Source of the DNA: Corella eumyota
Lineage: Eukaryota; Chordata; Ascidiacea; Phlebobranchia; Corellidae
Direction: 5' to 3'
DNA: 64,000 nucleotides
Assembly (NCBI GenBank): GCA_963082875.1
Contig: OY720098.1
Span: forward strand, 18,600,001 to 18,664,000
Positions 25,601-36,400 of this stretch are shown here, piece after piece. The notes below the pieces were generated by a model. That model was given only the letters and a program-made list of their open reading frames with translations. It was not told the DNA's origin and did not search any database. The position numbers were made by a program, and so were the translations under genes. The number at the start of each line of letters is the position of its first letter. The first letter of the stretch is position 1.

Positions 25601-25641
25601 TAGAAAATAACGACAATTTAAATGAAAAAGACGAATTATGA
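16642..25641 (+). CDS. EDEM3: ER degradation-enhancing alpha-mannosidase-like protein 3 (EDEM3), complete, 18 exons
   Basis: Exons 16642-16766, 17397-17543, 17911-18063, 18514-18667, 19091-19196, 19340-19457, 19829-19940, 20120-20236, 20501-20668, 21033-21128, 21467-21670, 22125-22276, 23060-23249, 23524-23691, 24323-24488, 24763-24954, 25219-25305 and 25460-25641 give 878 residues (human 932). Residues 1-28 form a signal peptide with a hydrophobic [13 protein letters not shown] core. The GH47 domain spans about 45-500, with [61 protein letters not shown] and TTEAH, which together hold the acidic and calcium-site residues. DTCTACAG matches the Cys pair of human EDEM3. A PA domain spans about 635-775. 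The tail is acidic and ends in KDEL, so the protein should be retained in the ER lumen, where EDEM3 trims mannose from misfolded glycoproteins for ERAD. Intron 5 must be GC-AG to keep the frame. Introns hold five family A SINEs and a MITE. Confidence 0.97.
16866..17262 (+). mobile_element. Older family A SINE fragment split by a younger copy (EDEM3 intron 1)
   Basis: The fragment CAATTATAATCTATAATA at about 16868-16888 matches the SINE middle. A diverged tail (CAAGGCAACTT, CCTAGGACTAGGTCAGGG, ACAAATGTTACT) at about 17193-17262 continues the same element. A full-length copy at 16891-17180 sits between the two pieces. The simplest reading is insertion of a young SINE into an older one. Confidence 0.65.
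16891..17180 (+). mobile_element. Family A SINE, younger form, nested (EDEM3 intron 1)
   Basis: Full length, with head CGGCAGCGTGGTGTAGTGG, B-box GGGTTTAATCCCC and tail CACATCAAGGATAAAAATATA. Sense relative to EDEM3. Confidence 0.92.
18155..18441 (-). mobile_element. Family A SINE with an 11-base internal duplication (EDEM3 intron 3)
   Basis: Runs from ATTCACGATGTGGGAAAGTC to CCACGCTGCCGG. The block GATTAAGTGCT is duplicated in tandem near 18290, a change private to this copy among those seen. Antisense to EDEM3. Confidence 0.9.
19610..19745 (+). repeat. Dispersed repeat D, copy 2 (EDEM3 intron 6)
   Basis: GGTTGATAGCCCAACC, then GTAATATGGTCGCAACTCTC, then CGCCACAAACAGCA. The order matches the copies at 12909 and, reversed, at 45345. 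Confidence 0.65.
20737..20974 (-). mobile_element. Family A SINE, older form (EDEM3 intron 9)
   Basis: Starts TTTATTCTTGATGTGGGAAG and ends CCACTACACCATGCTTTCGG. The middle is shortened. Antisense to EDEM3, ending about 60 bases before exon 10. Confidence 0.84.
21141..21450 (+). repeat. Minisatellite of about 54 bp units (EDEM3 intron 10)
   Basis: About five and a half diverged tandem units. Each starts near TTATGTCACAAATCAGT and contains ACAACCCCTGTTTATA, then GACAATCGTAAAATT. The array nearly fills the intron and ends about 20 bases before exon 11. Confidence 0.88.
21740..22023 (-). mobile_element. Family A SINE, older form (EDEM3 intron 11)
   Basis: Starts TTTATTCATAATGAGAAAAG and ends CCACTACACCACGTTGTCAG. 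It has many substitutions. Antisense to EDEM3. Confidence 0.84.
22496..22684 (+). mobile_element. Family A SINE with internal deletion (EDEM3 intron 12)
   Basis: Head ACTGGCAGCGTGGTATAGAG and tail CACATCGAGGATAAAGATAT are present. The roughly 100 bases between the GAGTAAGGCGCTA block and CAGGCAACTCGAG are missing. Its AT-rich tail is the target of the MITE that follows. Confidence 0.88.
22685..23012 (+). mobile_element. Non-autonomous MITE, hAT-like, copy 1 (EDEM3 intron 12)
   Basis: Starts CAGGGAACGAAATAAC and ends GTTAATGCGCACCCTG. A five-base direct repeat TATAA flanks it (22680-22684 and 23013-23017). Inside are subterminal repeats of GCGAATCGTTTTTTA in both orientations. No coding capacity in 328 bases. 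The ends and length match the inverted copy at 43822-44239. The CAGGG termini suggest the hAT superfamily; the 5 bp duplication is shorter than the usual 8. Confidence 0.85.
24063..24235 (+). mobile_element. Second tRNA-like SINE (family B), diverged copy (EDEM3 intron 14)
   Basis: AGTAGTGTGGTGGGGGTTCG, then GACGCACCATTGCCACAC, then CACGTCACAATATCACACC and a tail ATGTGACATGGAAAAAAAA. The layout matches the better copy at 49367. Confidence 0.7.
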
Positions 25642-28600
25642 TAAAAAACTTAAAATCTAAAATTCTAGCTCAAAATGCTACTCCTTCACTGTTTATTGTA
25701 TGACAGTTTAAAGGTGTACTTACTTAGGTTAGACTTATTTAAAAATGCACTTTTGTAACTTCAACATTTTGTGTCTAAAGTTGATATGAATAAGATAGGA
25801 TAAGGGTATATGTATGTTGAATTGGTATAAGGGTTAGGTTGTGGTGATATGACTTTATAAATACGAAATTTAATTTAAAAATATTACAGATTTAGTAGTA
25901 TTAATTTGGTGCTTAAGTGTAAATATAATACAAACTTTCTTAATGGGGTTAAGTAACTAACACCATATTAAATTAACTAAGACTAAATTTTTATTTTTTT
26001 AAAATATATTTTTGCAAATTCGTAAATTATTTTAATTTATGCTTATGCTTATAGACAAAATGTTTATGCATTAAAAACACAAGCAAAATATAATGCACAA
26101 CAATTTGTTTTTTAAAATTCAGTTCTCTAGTATGATAATAATTGTTTTATTTTACAAATGTTCAATTTATTTAACAAACAAGTGTTTATCATATGTCTTC
26201 TTTATTTTTGTGCAGTTCTTATCGTAGAAAAAACGCGTTAAAAATTGTTCGTCTAAATAGTTTAAATTATTGTGTATGCTAATACATTTATTTCTTATTT
26301 TTTTAATATTAAAGTAAATGTTTTTTGGTACTATTGTAGCATTTTACAGTTATTTTGGTAAAAACAAAGCAATTTATTTTAGTAAAATTTTTTTAAATCA
26401 AGTGAACAAATATTGAAAATTTTGTTTTTATTTTATTATTTACCATACCAAAAATTCTAGAAAATGTTATGTGTAGTTTAAATTAAAAAATGTTTTTATT
26501 ATAAAATTTTTTTTTATTTGTAAAATTTAATTGAAAGTAGAACCTCTTTTTAATTTATTTTTTTTCCTTTTTAGTTTAGTCTGTTGAATTTTTTTTTTTA
26601 TTGTATTGATTAATACAGCATTAATATCTCTTGATATTTTTTGCTATTTACATTTCATTTTTGAACATAGTTGTATTGAATGTTTATTAGTGCAATACAT
26701 TTTCTTAATACAAAATAAACATTTTTCTGTCATTCATATTTTGTTTATTATTTTCTTTAAAGGTGTAGGACAAAAAATATGTATTTTACTTTTGAGGATA
26801 AATTTGAGCCGAGTAAACACTTTTTTATATATGCTTGTACAAAGTAAACACTTTTGACCAAGAAAGCACTTTTATTGCTAAATAAATTTTAAATAACTTT
26901 TATGAACTAGAAATATATTTAATTATATAACTTGTACCATTTATTTAGTTTTAATTAAAAACTGTACAAAGTTTAATATTATGTATTATTAATCAAGCTT
27001 GTAGTATTTATAGATTTTTAACTAATGATTTTAATTAGTACTTTACAGATCTAATTGTTGAAATACAGCATTAAACTGTTAGTTAATTTTATTTTTAAAA
27101 TAAACTAAAAGTTAAAAAATAAACTGAAAATTACTAATTTTTTTTTTATTAATAACAATATGGCGACCATAACAAAAATTCATTAGAAAAAGTGTTTACT
27201 GTAATTTCCAATGATTTTAACGGCAGTGGGCGCTGACTTAAATTTATTTGTTTAGTAAATCAGATTTTACTTTAGGCCTAGTAACAGACTTTGATTTTAT
27301 CTTTAAAGAAAGAAGTCTAATAAATATTATGTTTAATATAAGCATTTATTGGAGCACTATAGTTGAGGTTAAATTTTGGTTATTTATTTGTTTGATGAAC
27401 AATACAAAAATATATTAACAGTTTGTCGAACATTTACACTTTTTGAATTTTTTCCTTTTTTTTAATCTATCTGCGAACTGACAGACTGCCTTTATGAAGT
27501 TTGTAATAAACTTTGTCTAGGTTAAGTTGTTACGCATATAACGTAAAAGAACAGAAACTCATAAAATTGTAAAAAAAGCAAATTCAACATGTTTAGATAA
27601 AATAGATTTTATTAAAACTTAAATAAAAGCAGAAGCAAATTCCATCAGTCCATAACCACCTAAAACGTATTTGTCTGCTGTGCCATTATGCAGTCTGTAA
27701 ATTGCTTACAAAAAGAAATAGTTAATTTGTCAATATGTGATATATTCTTAAGGCAAAGGAAATGACTTTAAAGTCAGGGTTCAATTATGTTTTGGTTATT
27801 AGGTCGAATTAAATTTAAATAGCAATAAGTAATAAGCAAGTTGTTATTTTCGCGTGTTTTGCCATTCTTAGCTTATAAACTTACAGTACATTATTTATTA
27901 GTTCAAGTTCTTAATATTTATTACTGTATTCACAAAAAAATCCATATATTTTTAAAATTGTTTGCAAAATTAATTAACTTTTTTTATTTAAAGTAGAGTT
28001 TGTAAAGTAGGTCGATATAGTTTGATACTCAGCTTATTTTGAATCACCTTTTTTATTTGGAGACCTAATGAAACTAGTATCAAAAGCAGAAGACTTTACC
28101 AGTCAATCACAACACAATGTAAGTTAACCATTTTTCAATTGATTTTAATATTTACATTTTTCCTAGTTTTAAAATATAATTTTTGTGATTTCTGGGTAAA
28201 ATTTTAATGCCGATGTTAAGCTGTTTTTATCTTGTAGCTTTGTATACATACTACAATAGAGCTTTTCCAGTATGTATATATATTAAATGATTAACTTTTC
28301 TGGATTTTATTTTAGTTTTTGTGTTTATGTTGTTTTGTGTGACCTAGTTTAGCTAATTTGTATTTTAGCACATAGTTTCTTTGGTAAAATCTAACGTAAC
28401 TACATAGCAAAATATCACTTGCATATAAATTTAGTAACATTAATAACACGATAAATGTTGTTTTATGTAACATTATAGTGCAAATATAATGGTAGTTAAA
28501 AATATCGCTTATGTATATGATTGTATTATAATTGTAATATAGTCTGCTATATATATACAGTTTACAATGGGTCTATGTAAGATTCTGTATTTAATTATTT

Positions 28601-28761
28601 AACCAATTAAATTAATTTGTTGTTCACGGTTTATAAATAGTATAAGATACCGGTTAATATTACATTTTTAAAATGATTATTTACCTGTATATTTCAAAGC
28701 AAAGTTATATAGCCTTTGTTAAAAATTTACTTATAATAATCTTTCGAAGAATAACAGTGTT

Positions 28762-28805
<44 letters not shown>

Positions 28806-30300
28806 TTTCAATGTAATTTTGTATATATATATATTTTTAATATAGGTTTTTATTTAGTAAATTAATTGCTTAATTAAATTTATAATGTGTTAATATTAAC
28901 AAGACATTATCACACTTTAAAAATCATCTGGTTTAGATAATAACAGCTGTTTGATTTTTGGAAAATAAATTAAGTGTTTTTTAGAAGCAAAGAATAATAA
29001 CTAAAATTTTCATCAGTAAAAGTATATATACCAAATTATTTTTATAAGCGCATTTATATATATAAATAAACTTTATATAATTTATTACAAGATGCTTACT
29101 AATAGTGTTTTACAAAGAAACAGAAACCAATAATTTTTGTTGGAATAAATATTTTTTTATTCTTTTTAATTGATTCTTTACAGAATGCCTAAGCAGCTTA
29201 GGCTAATCTTTATTTAATTATGTTAAATGTTTTTTTATAAATTTTGTCATATTTTATGTTTGTCATATTTGTATAATTACATTCATCAAGCTATAAAATT
29301 GTTAATTAGGCTTTTAACTTCTGTATTTGATTATCGTATGTACAGTAAATATGCATTGCATGGTAAGGTAATAAAGAGATATATAACAACAATTTATGGG
29401 AACTTTTAATATCGGTGTCAACTAGCGCAAATACAATATCGTGTTAACATTTCAAACAAAAAGAAAACTTGTGGTTTATATTGTCAGTATCAAACACAAT
29501 TCTTTGTGAACTGTATTATTCTATTTCCTTGTTTGCCTATAGGTGTATGTGTTTATTAAATTCAGTATTAATCTTGCCTTAGGCTAGGAAAATATTTAAT
29601 TGTATTAGATCCCTTTGTTACTTACTGATTTTTGGTTCCCTTAATATAAGCATGTTTAAATATTTGTGTTGTTGAAGTACTGATTGTTATTTTAGTACAT
29701 TTAAAGACCAATTATGCTTACATGTGTTTTACATTTTGTTATTTTAGTTCGTGCTTATAATTCACTTGTATTTTGCCTTTTAATTTATAATGTAAATCCT
29801 AAAAATTGAACTAAGCATTATTAATTAATTCTACACAATCCCAAAAAGTAAACTAAGCATTATTAATTCGCTTGTATTTTTTTAAACTTTTAGTTTGTTA
29901 TAAACTAAAAATATATTGTTGTTATACAAATTCAGTTTTTTGTTAAAAATAATATAATTTTTCGGATTAACATATTGTGTCGTTTATTTAAGTTTGGCTA
30001 GACGACCTAATTATAATAATCATTATGTTGTTCAAGTGGTTGTAACACAGAACAGTTAAGTGAACTTACTTAAAATCTTAAATCTTTTGTTTTGGTTGTC
30101 GGGGTGGCCAAAAACATGCCATAAATGGTATTTTTACATGTAGTGGTGTTAACTAAACCTTATTTTGTATTTTTAATTTGTTTAAAAGGATTATGGTGCC
30201 CCTTTTTCTGTTAATCACATTATTTAAATTTTTTTGACATTTAGAAAATTAATTGTTGAAAGAAAATGTGTTAAATGTAATTAAAAACATCTTGTTTGTA
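25642..30300. other. EDEM3 3' UTR and gene-free AT-rich region
   Basis: No coding exon was found. Candidate EDEM3 poly(A) signals include AATAAA at 26881-26886. Open frames at 26606-26857 and 29227-29409 are Phe/Leu/Ile/Tyr-rich products of AT-rich DNA without family resemblance. A long (AT)n tract lies at 28763-28802. No family A SINE was seen here, although SINEs are frequent in the flanking genes. Confidence 0.6.
28763..28802 (+). repeat. (AT)n microsatellite
   Basis: About 40 bases of uninterrupted alternating A and T, followed by T-rich sequence. Confidence 0.95.
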
Positions 30301-33300
30301 TTAAATGTTATATAAGCACGACACATTTAATGGTAATTCGGTTACTTAACTGTGTTTGCGCGTTATTGTATTGTCATTCCTTTTATTTAAAATGACAGTC
30401 GACTGTACATACTTATAACTCGATGACGTAAGCGCACGTGATTCTATATCTGCTTGATCAGCATGATGAATTGAAAATAAAATGAAGTACAGTTGGCAAT
30501 GCCAATATTTTAAAAGTTGCAAATTATTGCATTAGTTTTGTTTTGCAATTTATGTATGTTGTTTTACGAATTAGTTTGTATACATAAGGCCCTGTTGTTT
30601 TAAAATGTTTTTAAAGGCTGTTTTAATTAGTGTTGTTTAGTTTGGATCCCATCTTGGGTTTATTTATGTTATAAAACATAATTGTTTTTGTATTTGAACC
30701 TGAATGGCTTTGTATAAATTCGCCAGTACACGTTTTCGGGAATTCGTTTAACATAGTAACCGCTAGCGCGAAACCAACCACGTGACGTGTAAAAAAAACG
30801 AAAAAGGGCCACAAACGCCCTCTCTCTCTTTATTACATAAAAACGAGAGAATATCTTTGCTTAGCGACCGGCGTTACCCGGTAGAATGTGATGTAATAGT
30901 TTTCTAGAATGGCGCAACACGATTTAGTTTATACCTAGGTTTTTTTTTCTCTTTTTTACTCGGTGATATGTAGTAGGAAATTATATTCCGTTGGCACCAC
31001 GTGTTCTTAAACTACGCCGCCACACGGCTGATATAGTTTCAGGCATTAAATTGAGTTTTTTTAATGCTAAATAAAAAGAATAATACAACCACTACTTATA
31101 TTGATTTTTTTGGAGGGGTAAAAACCTCTTTAAAATTTGTAAACATACTTGGTAGGCATAAAATAGATTGGTAACAACTTTACATTTTGTATGTATCGTT
31201 TATTAACATGTCAGAAATATTAAACATTAAAATTGTGATCATTTCCCATTAAAAGTGTCGCTGACGGGGATTTTGAACTCTGTTTTGTTTTTGAAATTTT
31301 AATCGATTGTTCCTAAACAAAAAAGATTGCAGCGTCATAATTCAGCCACAAATCTAATGACGCAATAAGAAAAAAAACTTGGTTGAGCGTTGTAGTAATT
31401 TTCCGATCGCAGTAGGCTTAAGTTCTTTTGAATTAAATCGTATGATTTTTCCCTTTTTAGCGGGATGAAATAAGTAATTTGATTTTTGTATATCGTTTAT
31501 TAGCCAATGTAATCTATTACTATCATTTTTTCCGGCTGGAAATAGATTGACGTGTATTTGTACACAAGTGCTGTTTGTGCAAAGACTAGTTAAGGCCGTA
31601 GCTTCACCCAACAGGATATATTTATCCTGGTTTTTGCGACTGCTCATACAAAGATTAATTGTAGCAGGCAGGGCAAGCGTAGACGAACAGGAAAAAAGCT
31701 AGTTGAAAAAAACGTGCGTCTGTTGAGTGTACTGATGCCACGGGCACTTGTAGAACTTTTTTAAACGCTACGTTAAGCCTGGGCCAAGCTATTGCGAACA
31801 GCGCATAGGCTCAGCTAAAAGCCATTCACGTGTTCGGTTTAATTAAACATTAGAATGCACCAGCATCGTTTAAAGCGCATAAGGGGAGTACTGTTTGCAG
31901 TGTTTTAGTTAACATTAGTTAAATTAAAGTTGCAGCGTAGCCTAGTAGTCAGGAAATAGTGAATATATAAATAACTGTTCGCCGGTTTCAATTTCAGTAC
32001 CTAATTCTTAGAAAGGTTAGTAAAACATTTTAGTTTGTAACTTAACGAACAGAAAAAATAAGCCTTGTACATCTTAATTAGAGTATTACAGTATTACGCT
32101 TACACAGAATATATTAAAAATGTAATAAGCGTTTCGTTGCTTAAAGCTAACGCAATTCGAAGAAATTTAATATGGTCTACTAGCGTGAAGGTTAAATCAT
32201 GAAAGGGGGCGTATATAGTGTGAGACAGGTAACGCCTTCGCGTAAGACACGATATTAAAAAGGTGGCTTCAAGTAAGTTTGTGCTTCTACTTAAAGTTGT
32301 GTGTACTTGGAAATTACTTATTAATGATAAATAGATAGACCATGTGCACTTGAAAGTGTTATAAAATTTTAAAAAGTAAAAAGTGCTCTAGAAAATTAGT
32401 ATATATATTTAGTGCGTTTATAAACTACGATTTTTTCAGATTTTTGTTTAATAAACCAACTTCAGATTTTTTTTAGCTTAGAAAGTTGACAATTTTTTGT
32501 TGATATTATAACAAATAGTGGAATGGAATTATACCACCGTTTTTTATTAAATATCAGATAGTGTGTGTATAGACCTTGGAAAGCTACCGTTCTATTGTAC
32601 CTCGCTTAATGTGTAATCTAATATCGCTTTCAAACAAACCTAACGAACAATTCGCAAATTGTCCTGTTTTTTAATCCAATACCGAACCAGTTTAAACGAT
32701 TCTGTAAGTTGCTTTCTTACAATTCGTCTCCCGTTGTCAAGACGTAGCCGTTGGTCTCCTTTCTTTAAGCTAGTAAAACAAGTATAGTAAAATTTAACAA
32801 GTATTTTTGCAGTTAGACTTGGAAAAACTTACCGAGTAAGGTGGTTTTGTTACATAGACAAACAGAAAAGAGAATAGTTGACAAAATTAGTCATCCAAAA
32901 ATGCAAGTTTGGTCTAGGGTAATATTTTAAGTTAAAGTTACGACTAACTATTATATTAATCTAAATTCTGCTTTAGAAAACAAACCAAACGCATTAACAT
33001 TAAATGTAAATTTCTCATTGTAAAATATTGATTTTTTAAGCTTCATAATCGGTCAAAGCTTTATTATTATTCCACAAGGACGTTCTGTATGTTTAAAATA
33101 TAACCTAATAAAATAAGAGAATTGGTTATGTACATTGGATAAGTTGATAACAGTGATTTATGTAGGCAATGTTTAGGTATATATTAAACAGTTTTTTAAC
33201 TTTGCTGTTTTTTCAGGTATTTTTATTTTGGTGTTAATTCTAATTTGTCGTTAAAAGCCTTGTTTAGCCTACTTTGGGTAATTCAAGTAAGCAGCTAGTT

Positions 33301-33414
33301 ACCGGCATGGCTTACTCTTACATTTCTCTTAATTGAAGACTTATTGGTTAATAAGTAACCCTGCCAAAACACCGGGAGTCAATATAAGTACAGCAAGTTT
33401 TCTAATCTAAAACC
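30301..33414 (+). promoter_or_regulatory. Candidate LARP4 promoter / 5' UTR region
   Basis: GC content and CpG frequency rise compared with the region to the left. CACGTG E-boxes lie at 30435-30440, 30779-30784 and 30998-31003. CRE-like TGACGTAA is at 30424-30431. The LARP4 start codon lies far downstream, so either a long 5' UTR or a noncoding first exon is expected. A minus-strand open frame of 97 codons at 31354-31647 has no family resemblance and no supporting splice context. I could not place a transcription start. Confidence 0.45.
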
Positions 33415-36400
33415 ATGTCATCGATATGTCCTATGCTACCAAAGGTCGACTCGTATCAAGAACACAACGGTAACGGAACGCCTGGTATAACCAATGACGT
33501 CAGTCTCAAACTAGCTAATAATAACGACAAGCACTCTACTAATAAGTCGTGTGGTAAGTTAGAGGCTAGTTTAACGCATATTAACGGGACCACCTTAAAG
33601 GGTACTGACTCGGTGAAGAATGGTATGGTAAATGGACATGTTAATGGATTAAATGACGTCGGATGTGTTGATTATGAGCATCTAAATGGAGTTAATGCGG
33701 ATGATAATGCTAAGGGGGATTTTAAAGTAAATTCAATAACAACAAACAAGTCGAATCCGAGCTCACCTAATCACATAAAGCTTAACCAAGATACCGCAAA
33801 GCTACATTCCGATTTTTCCCACGGGGACGATCAAAACGTGACGTCATCACGTTCGGGGGTGACGTCATGCGTGCGTGGCGACGTAGACAAGCCGTCACGA
33901 CCAAAAATGTCCCTCAACACTGCGAACAGCTGTTCCAGCGGCGACGCTGTAAACAACAACGCAACGTCGATAGTTGAATTAACGAGATCAAAGTCACAAA
34001 TTGCTGGCAGTGACGTATCATCCAGTTTTCCCACCTCGGCGCGTTACTATGCCAACAGCAGCGACATATTACTGCGCAACTCGACGGCCAAAATGCGACC
34101 CGAGCGCCACTCTAGCATCATTTCCCCGCCTCCCGTTATGAAAAGCCCCACTTTGTCGATGGCCGATATATCCGTGGTCATTCCCGAGGGGATGGCTTCG
34201 TTGCTTGGCAACAGTCACGTGACCGACGTCGAAGGCACCTTAGAGGACGAGATGGAATTTCTAGCCTCGACCGCAAGTTTCCAGGCGCAACGTGACGTAA
34301 TTATTTCAACTCGAGCAAACTCTTCCGAAAAGAAAATCGCGTTCGAACCGGGAACCGAACTCCTACCCCCTAAATCTGAAATTGAGTCAGCTAACCAAAC
34401 GCCAGAGTTCACTAAAAATTGTCCAAAAAAGCTTGCTAACAACGATACCAATAAAACCCAAGTGCTTGACGAAAACGACAACGACGTAAAGTCCACTAGA
34501 AACAAATCCGATTTCGATTTTGCCATTAAGTTATCCTTAGAAGGCGAAGTTGTTCCTCAAGACGAAGATTGGCAATTTGTGGGCGTTAGTCGAAATAAAA
34601 ATCGGCGAAGACAAACCAACAGTAATAACAGCAACAACGGAAAAAATTCGCCGCCTGCTTATAGGAATAACTATCAGAGTAACCGACAGCAAAGACCTTC
34701 GAAAAATTTCGGTGCTAACTCGAATAGAAAATTTAATAACAGACATTATGAAAACCAAAGACACAGGCACTATTCCTCTTCTAGCAACGAAAATAACAGG
34801 CAAAATTCCTCGAACTCGGATAGGATATCTAATAAGCCTAAAATTAATTCACCAATTCGTACAACAGTCGCTGAAAAGCAGAATTCCCAAGTTGAAATAA
34901 CTGAAAATAAAAAAAAAAATACTGAAAATATTAAGCCACGAAATGATGTCAAAATTTCAAAATCTTTAGAACCAGAATTTCTTCCAACTCCTGATGAAAC
35001 ATTACTTATTCCAACTATGCAAAATTTACCAATCTTTGTAAGTTTTTATATAATAATAATAATAATAAGCTATATAACATTCAGTTTTTTTTTTTAAATC
35101 AATTTTGTTTTGATGTAAAAAATTTTTTTTAGTTGTTTATTTAATTCAACTGAAAAGTTGTCATTTGAGTTGGTTTAGTGTTGTTTTAAGGATTAAGTGT
35201 TTTTTTTAACACAGATGCAAAGTTCTATGTTTACATAGATGGTTCTGTTTTGTAAAAACAGTAATTTAAAAAGTGTCTAAATTGTCTGAAGGTTTACTTA
35301 GGTTTGTTTTAATTAAAAAAAATTTTACAGATTCTTTTGGATTTTTTTATTTTTGGGTTGTTTTTTTAACTTTAAATGAACTTATATAATTTAAAACTTA
35401 GTTTAACAAAGGACTTTTTGTCGCGTTCTTTTTGAATAGAAAAAGCGCGTGGTATTTCGTCATTACATTTGTTTGCTGTGGCACAGACAAAAATCAGTTT
35501 GTGTCCAGTCATTCTGCACTATTGCTTGCAATCCAAAACTATCTACATACGACAAATCTCAATTTTTTTAAAGTGCGTTAAAATGGGCGAATATTAATTA
35601 AAATTCAAGCATTTTTTTATTTAAAAAATTTTCTTTTTTATATTATCAACAAATTATTTGTTGTTAAAAATCTGAAGTTCACTCTCTAGTCTTTTGCTTT
35701 CTAAAGTTATCTAAGCTTTTAGCTTCTTGAAAAATAATTGCAATACACTTATTAATAATGCAAAGTGTTGTGGCCAATCTTATTCTGCCATTGTAGGCTT
35801 ATATTCATTTTGGGCACTTGTTTTTTAGCGCAAATATCATTTTTGTGCACTTGAAAAAGTGTATTAAAGGTGTGTAAGGCGATCATTTAAGGCAGTTGTT
35901 TTTTTATTTTTAGGTCAATTTTTCAGTATTTCGTATTCAAAAAACCTTTTAATATATATTAGTTAACGTATTTAGAATATATACCTGTAAAATAATTACG
36001 TATTTATTTTAGAGCACGTGTTTTTTTACGACTCCGGGTCGTATATTGTTGTGTTAATATTTGTGAACTTTATAAGCGTAATTCTTAGCCTGCAAATGCG
36101 TCAGTATAGACAAGTGCATACGTAAAGGTAGTCTACAGCGTGATTGCGTCATAGATTTTCTACGCAACTTGATTAATTATGCAAAAGCTTTCAGTTCAAG
36201 GCCCAGGTTTTCGACTTGAACTATTATTCAAATCATTCGATTTTCGCAGTCAGAATATATGTCTAAATACAACAAAACTGATTTTTTTGGATTGTTACGC
36301 TTTTTATTATTCTAAATAAGTGATTATTATTACGTAATTTTTGACGTCATGGTTATCAGGGGATGACTTCATATTAATTTTGGATTAGCTACTGTAGTCG

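Noticed and set aside
33761-33822. A possible PAM2-like PABP-binding motif (KLNQDTAKL) in the LARP4 extension
   Set aside because: The spacing between LN and A is one residue too long for PAM2, and the downstream aromatic is not in place. I would not claim it.
34215-34803. Minus-strand open frames of 88-103 codons opposite LARP4 exon 1
   Set aside because: They are shadows of the 541-codon forward exon, with no splice context or recognisable family.
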